A stretch of 64,000 nt of DNA, taken from positions 48,874,954 to 48,938,953 of the forward strand of contig JAPWDM010000005.1 of NCBI GenBank assembly GCA_035578155.1, written 5' to 3'. Position 1 is the first letter of the stretch, and each line of letters opens with the position of its first letter. The DNA is from Brachynemurus nebulosus (lineage: Eukaryota > Arthropoda > Insecta > Neuroptera > Myrmeleontidae). This document shows, in pieces, positions 59,824-64,000 of the stretch. The notes beneath the pieces were generated by a model. The model did not search any database. It had not been told where the DNA came from and was given only the letters and a program-made list of their open reading frames with translations. Made by a program: the position numbers and the translations under genes.

Positions 59824-60476
59824 ACAATATCAAAATTTATATTAAAGGTTGTAATAGATGGCATTTACCGAATTTACTGCCACTTAAGAAAACAAAGAAT
59901 ATTACACAATTTTTGTGACTTTTAAAATGCCAAATTAAATTTCTTTTTCGGCGCAGTGAGGCCAGTTTATTCTTTCTTTTTAATTTATTATTTTAAAAAT
60001 TCGTCAAAATAAGCTATTTAGAAATAGTTATTTATGCAACAAGAAGCAAAATGAAGATGTTTTATTTTCACGAGTCATAACAGTCGTCCAGCGAGGTTTA
60101 CCAAATTGGAAAATTACGAGAAGCGAAAAAAAAAACATTTATTTTGCCCGTGTTGCATACAATATTTTTTGCAATTCTGAATTAAAATGACAAAATATAA
60201 TGGAAGATGGAAATATGATTTCAGTTTATTAATTAAGAATTTGGCATCGCGTGAAAAAAAAGACACTTTTTTCCATGCATGAAGGAAAGAAGCCATTTTG
60301 AAACTATTATAAGCAACTATAAAGTTAATTTTTTTAATTCAGAATTACAAAAAAAAAAAATATTATTATTGATTTAACTACTAACTGAAAAATTAAGTTA
60401 ATTAGGTGTTTATTTTTTTTTAAATTATGGTGAAGTATTTGTCAATTTTCACTTAAAAATTAAAATATATTTTTAC

Positions 60477-60510
60477 GAGCTAGCTTTCGGTTGATTAGAC
60501 CATCATTACG
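60477..60510 (-). ncRNA. Degenerate hammerhead-like motif
   Basis: Minus strand reads TAATGATGG, then GGT-CTAATCA-ACC (stem II), GAAA, then the palindrome AGCTAGCT and C. The order equals that at 33791-33879, with a different stem III palindrome and a damaged CUGAUGA box (two changes). Probably inactive. Confidence 0.3.
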
Positions 60511-61381
60511 TAGAATTTGAAATGAACTAAAAATCTATTTCAAGTAAAAATATACGTGAATTGAAACAATTGAGAAATGGAAATAATTTAAGAAATGGGG
60601 AAAACCCCAGAAGAACAAGTAAGAAAAATGCAGGTGCACAAGAAACGAAATGACAAATTACGAACAGGATAAGACAAATATTTCACCATAATTGCTATGG
60701 ATTACAAAGTAAAATTATCTACAATTAATTAGGTTTTTTCGTACAATATCGCTATTTCAAGTTACTAACAAGAAAGAAATTGGAATTTGGTTCTGTTTGC
60801 ATTCAAATAATTAAAATTAATTGAGTTGTGTTGAAAAATTTGCCACTTAATGTCACATTAATTAAAGACAACAGCTATAGCCATATTTTTTTAAATGAAA
60901 AAATTTAGAAAATTAAAACTTATCTCTATGGCGTCTTGAAATATATTGGACCTTTTTTAGAATCTTTAGTGCCCAGCAAAATTGGTTATACAGGCGGAAT
61001 TATATATTTTTTCAACACCATCTATTTTCAACTAATTTTACTCACGTATTTTCAAGTTCTTACGTACTTCTTACGCAATATTTTATTAACTGATCGACCA
61101 CTCGTGGCTTTATTCTATGATATATGGGTTTATTTCATTCACAAGTGTTCAAAAAATAATTTTATTACAAGTTTATTACACTTTTCTCATGTTTCACTTT
61201 TTTGTTTTTAATATGTTACTTGACATTTTGTCATTTTAAGGTTATTTAGTGGGAAAGTACACGTGACTACTGTGTAAAGATTTGCGCGGGCCTTTTGTGA
61301 TTGGTTCTACGTCTGTCACGTGGTTCTATGATTGCCACAGGGTGAGGATGAAGGAGAATTTAAAAATACATGAGCGGATTA

Positions 61382-62205
61382 GGCTGCGGTTACATTGGAT
61401 ACGAATTCGTACAAAAATTGATTCGTACGAGCTCGTACGAAATTCATGCGTACGACTGTGTGGTTACATTGGATACGGAATCGTAATACGAATTCATATT
61501 TAAATTTAAATTGAAAACCGTTAGTACATATTGCATGATATCAAACAATGGATCCAGTTACCAAATCTTATTTATTAGAATCACCGTTTTCAAAATTTCT
61601 AATTATAGAAAACAAACAATTCTGTGTAAACGATTATTTATTATTCATGTAGAGCAAAAAAAGCTGAGTTCTGGAATTACTTTGAGGAAATTTTTCAAGA
61701 TAAACATAAATTTTTAGAATATTTGAACATGTCGCAAGTCACATTCAATTACATTTTAAAATCTACTGAATTTCAGCTTCAATATTTAGTTAATTAATTT
61801 TTCATTACATATACTTAAAATGTTTTTGTTAGGTTAGGTTAGCTTTATTATATTGTAATATATTTAATTAAAAAATTATCTAAACATTTCCTCTGCCACC
61901 TTATTCCACAATTTTTTATTAAACTTTCTATTATGATAATATTTATGCTTTTGATCCCTTGAAGACCGCCTTTGTTCAACAAAAATAATTATTTTTTCTA
62001 TATCCATTGCATTTTTTTCGTACGAATTCGCATCAAAAAACAAAATATTTTGGTCGTATCAAAAAGTCGTACGAGCTCGTACGAAAGAGTCGTAAGCAGT
62101 GTAACCACGCATATCTAAATGCATGCATTTGTTTATTCGTATTAACTCGGATAAGTTCGTACAAATGAATTTTCGGATGAATTCGTATCCAGTGTAACCG
62201 CTACC
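61382..62205. mobile_element. PIF/Harbinger element remnant with TTA target duplication
   Basis: GGCTGCGGTTACATTGGATA and CGTATCCAGTGTAACCGCTA then CC are the inverted ends; TTA follows directly outside at 61379-61381 and 62206-62208, the PIF/Harbinger signature. CGTACGAGCTCGTACG-type palindromes lie inside both ends. The interior carries the transposase N-terminal fragment at 61551-61798. Confidence 0.9.
61551..61798 (+). pseudogene. Harbinger transposase N-terminal fragment
   Basis: Starts MDPVTKSYLLESPFSKFLII; after a frame change near 61650 it continues AEFWNYFEEIFQDKHKFLEY and LNMSQVTFNYILKST. 'FR.y.RM....F..ll..v' is the usual N-terminal pattern of HARBI1-like transposases, here with NMSQVTFNYIL in place. 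The DDE nuclease part is missing. Confidence 0.6.
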
Positions 62206-62684
62206 TTAGTCCCGGCGCGGCAGGTTGAAAATACATGAGTCGACTGTAGCTTGAAGTTGTAAAAGTCTAATTATGGATGTTGTTAATTTGTTTCTTTAGT
62301 AACTTGAAAATACCTAGAGTCGCTCACTAATCCTCCCTAACACTATAATCCATTTTATTAAAAAAATCTTTAATTTCACTTGTCCATATAAATAATCAAA
62401 TCTAGTCTAAAATTTTGTGTTTTTAAATATTTTAAAGGTATATCCAAAGCTTATAACCACGTAAAAACAAATAAATCAAAACGTTCTTAATTAATCTAAT
62501 TAAAAATTAATAAAATTCTTGTTTACATTCAAAGTACAAAAAAATATTTATCAACAATATGCGCTTAATTAAAAACCGGATTAGAAAGCTTTAGACAAAA
62601 TATCAATAACCCAGTTTATTTATTTGTAAGCACAATAACTATATTTGATCAATATGAATATCGAATCGCGAAATTATTACGTCG

Positions 62685-62843
62685 ATTACTACATTACACT
62701 GGTTTCTCGTTGTTAGCAACATCAAAATTGAAATAGAATCATATGCCTTACTCTTTTTATGTACATGCGAATTTTATTATCTAAAAAGAGTAAGATATAT
62801 GATTCTATTTCAAGTTGCTTACAACGAAAAATCAGTGTAGTAT
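62685..62843. repeat. Palindromic MITE-like repeat
   Basis: ACTACATTACACTGGTTTCT facing CAGTGTAGTA; inner arms TTGAAATAGAATCATATG and CATATGATTCTATTTCAA-like text, then CTTACTCTTTTT and AAAAAGAGTAAG, pair across a short loop. About 160 bp. Confidence 0.85.
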
Positions 62844-63205
62844 TTTAGAAAGAAATAAACCCATCCCTTTACAATACACGAATAAACCCATCCCTTTTAC
62901 AATGGGGGCCAGTAATCTTCCGCTCACTAGATGTCATTAGTTAAGACTGGGATAGTTAGGTTACGTTACGGTTAAGTTAGGTTACGTTAAGTTATATATC
63001 ATTTCAGTTTATCTATTTTTAATAGATATAATAACAAAATAATGCAATAAATCAGACAATTACTTTTTTGTTTTTTATTTTTATTTATTTACTGCGTTAA
63101 CACAGTCTATTAACTTTCTCGCACCATGAAATGTCGTCTTAGTCAAAATTAACGCCACCCTGGTGGCGGAAGAAACTATGGTAGCCCTCATTATTAGGCG
63201 AATAT

Positions 63206-63396
63206 GAGTGCCTTCGTTGGCCTCATCACTTACTTCTAAATGATGTAGGCACATGCGCACACTAATTAAAAACTGCGCGAGAACTGGCGGGAATTAGTAA
63301 TGACTAATGACAATTTCCGCGCAGCTTTTAATTAGTGTGCGCATGTGCCTACATCATTTAGTAGTAAAAGTGATGAGGTCAACGAAGGCACTCATT
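63206..63396. repeat. Long palindrome, arms of about 85 bp
   Basis: ATGAGTGCCTTCGTTGGCCT, CATCACTT, AAATGATGTAGGCACATGCG and CACACTAATTAAAA on the left are mirrored exactly or nearly so on the right. The loop is about 40 bp. No coding capacity. Such a hairpin is typical of MITEs. Confidence 0.93.
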
Positions 63397-64000
63397 AAAA
63401 GGTGCATACAGAACTTGTGAAACACCTATAATATGTACAACAGCAGTTCATTTAGTAATACACTTGGAATAGATAGAAATGAAATTATATATTTTTTTTC
63501 TTTTTAAGGGAAAAATAGCTTTAACTTGCGAATTGAACGTGTATATATATAATACAAATATTATGTATTTTTGCAGTACATTTTAATGTAAAATAGTTAG
63601 ATAAAAAAAGAAATCAACTTTTATTTATATTTTTTCTATTTATTATTTCGTATTAAATATTATTAAAAAAATATTTAATACATTAATCACTCTTTATACT
63701 AATGATGTGTGTAGACTAGGTAATATATATTTTTTTTCTTGCATCTGTATTACTAAACAAACTGATGGTGTATATGAATGTACCTTAAGAAAATATCATC
63801 GGTAAAACTGTAATTTTTTAAAACATACTTAATTAATCTATATACATAGAAACAAATTCAAACCAATAACTTGTCGGGAATTTTACACTCAGGGTGCAGT
63901 ATTAGATATCGAATTAAAATAGATTAATTAGTTATCTATGAGATTAATAAATAATACATAAAGAAGTAGTAAACATTTTACAACTGATCAAACCAAAAGA

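Larger units (their letters stand above)
59391..64000. other. Right-hand intergenic region
   Basis: No host gene is supported. It holds three large palindromes (59634, 62685, 63206), a hammerhead-like motif at 60477, a Harbinger-type element at 61382 and degenerate TTAGG-like text (GTTAGGTTACGTTACGGTTA) near 62957. A 91-codon frame at 60936-61211 is hydrophobic and low in complexity, without a match I recognise. Confidence 0.55.

Noticed and set aside
60936..61211. 91-codon hydrophobic frame downstream of PEDS1
   Set aside because: Low-complexity Phe/Leu/Ile/Tyr composition from AT-rich DNA, no recognised motif and no promoter or splice support.
62957..62996. TTAGG-like text suggesting interstitial telomere repeat
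   Set aside because: Only imperfect GTTACGTTA/GTTAGGTTA units, too few and too irregular for a telomeric array.

Overview
The window is a gene-sparse, AT-rich piece of an animal nuclear genome, most probably an insect. The genes have spliced exons with GT-AG introns, and all seven recognisable host genes are conserved eukaryotic ones. The dispersed DNA is mostly hAT, PIF/Harbinger, Tc1/mariner and foldback elements plus TA microsatellites. I cannot place it to order from sequence alone. I see no bacterial, viral or CRISPR content.

Left part (1-24.7 kb), where the genes are fairly dense: the 5' end of a CDC6/ORC1-family replication initiator (minus, runs off the left edge); RpL41 (plus), a 25-residue ribosomal protein split by one intron; Kap3 (plus, ten exons, 815 residues), the accessory subunit of kinesin-2; Wdr82 (minus, single exon); cytosolic alanyl-tRNA synthetase (plus, single coding exon, 965 residues); and an Obg-type GTPase of the MTG2/GTPBP5 family (minus, three exons).

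Right part (24.4-59.4 kb) is one gene. The isolated reading frame at 24402 is the first coding exon of plasmanylethanolamine desaturase (PEDS1/TMEM189/Kua). Exons 2-4 lie at 56968-59390, so its first intron is about 32.3 kb. This intron is packed with transposons, minisatellites and palindromes and also carries a nested two-exon MADF-domain gene (47599-48552). Exon 3 of PEDS1 carries one extra base in a run of nine A, which breaks the reading frame; it is either a sequence error or a real lesion.

The genes do not form a pathway. They are ordinary housekeeping neighbours: replication licensing, translation (RpL41, AlaRS, mitochondrial ribosome assembly), ciliary transport (Kap3), chromatin/RNA polymerase II (Wdr82) and ether-lipid synthesis (PEDS1). 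The most unusual material is in the repeats: hAT insertions with readable 8-bp target duplications, Harbinger insertions with TTA duplications, nested insertions, large inverted-repeat elements, and a palindrome whose two arms each carry a hammerhead-ribozyme-like core with a self-complementary stem III. A degenerate copy of that core lies at 60.5 kb. All splice sites and family names are from reading by eye and recalled family sequences; no search was run.
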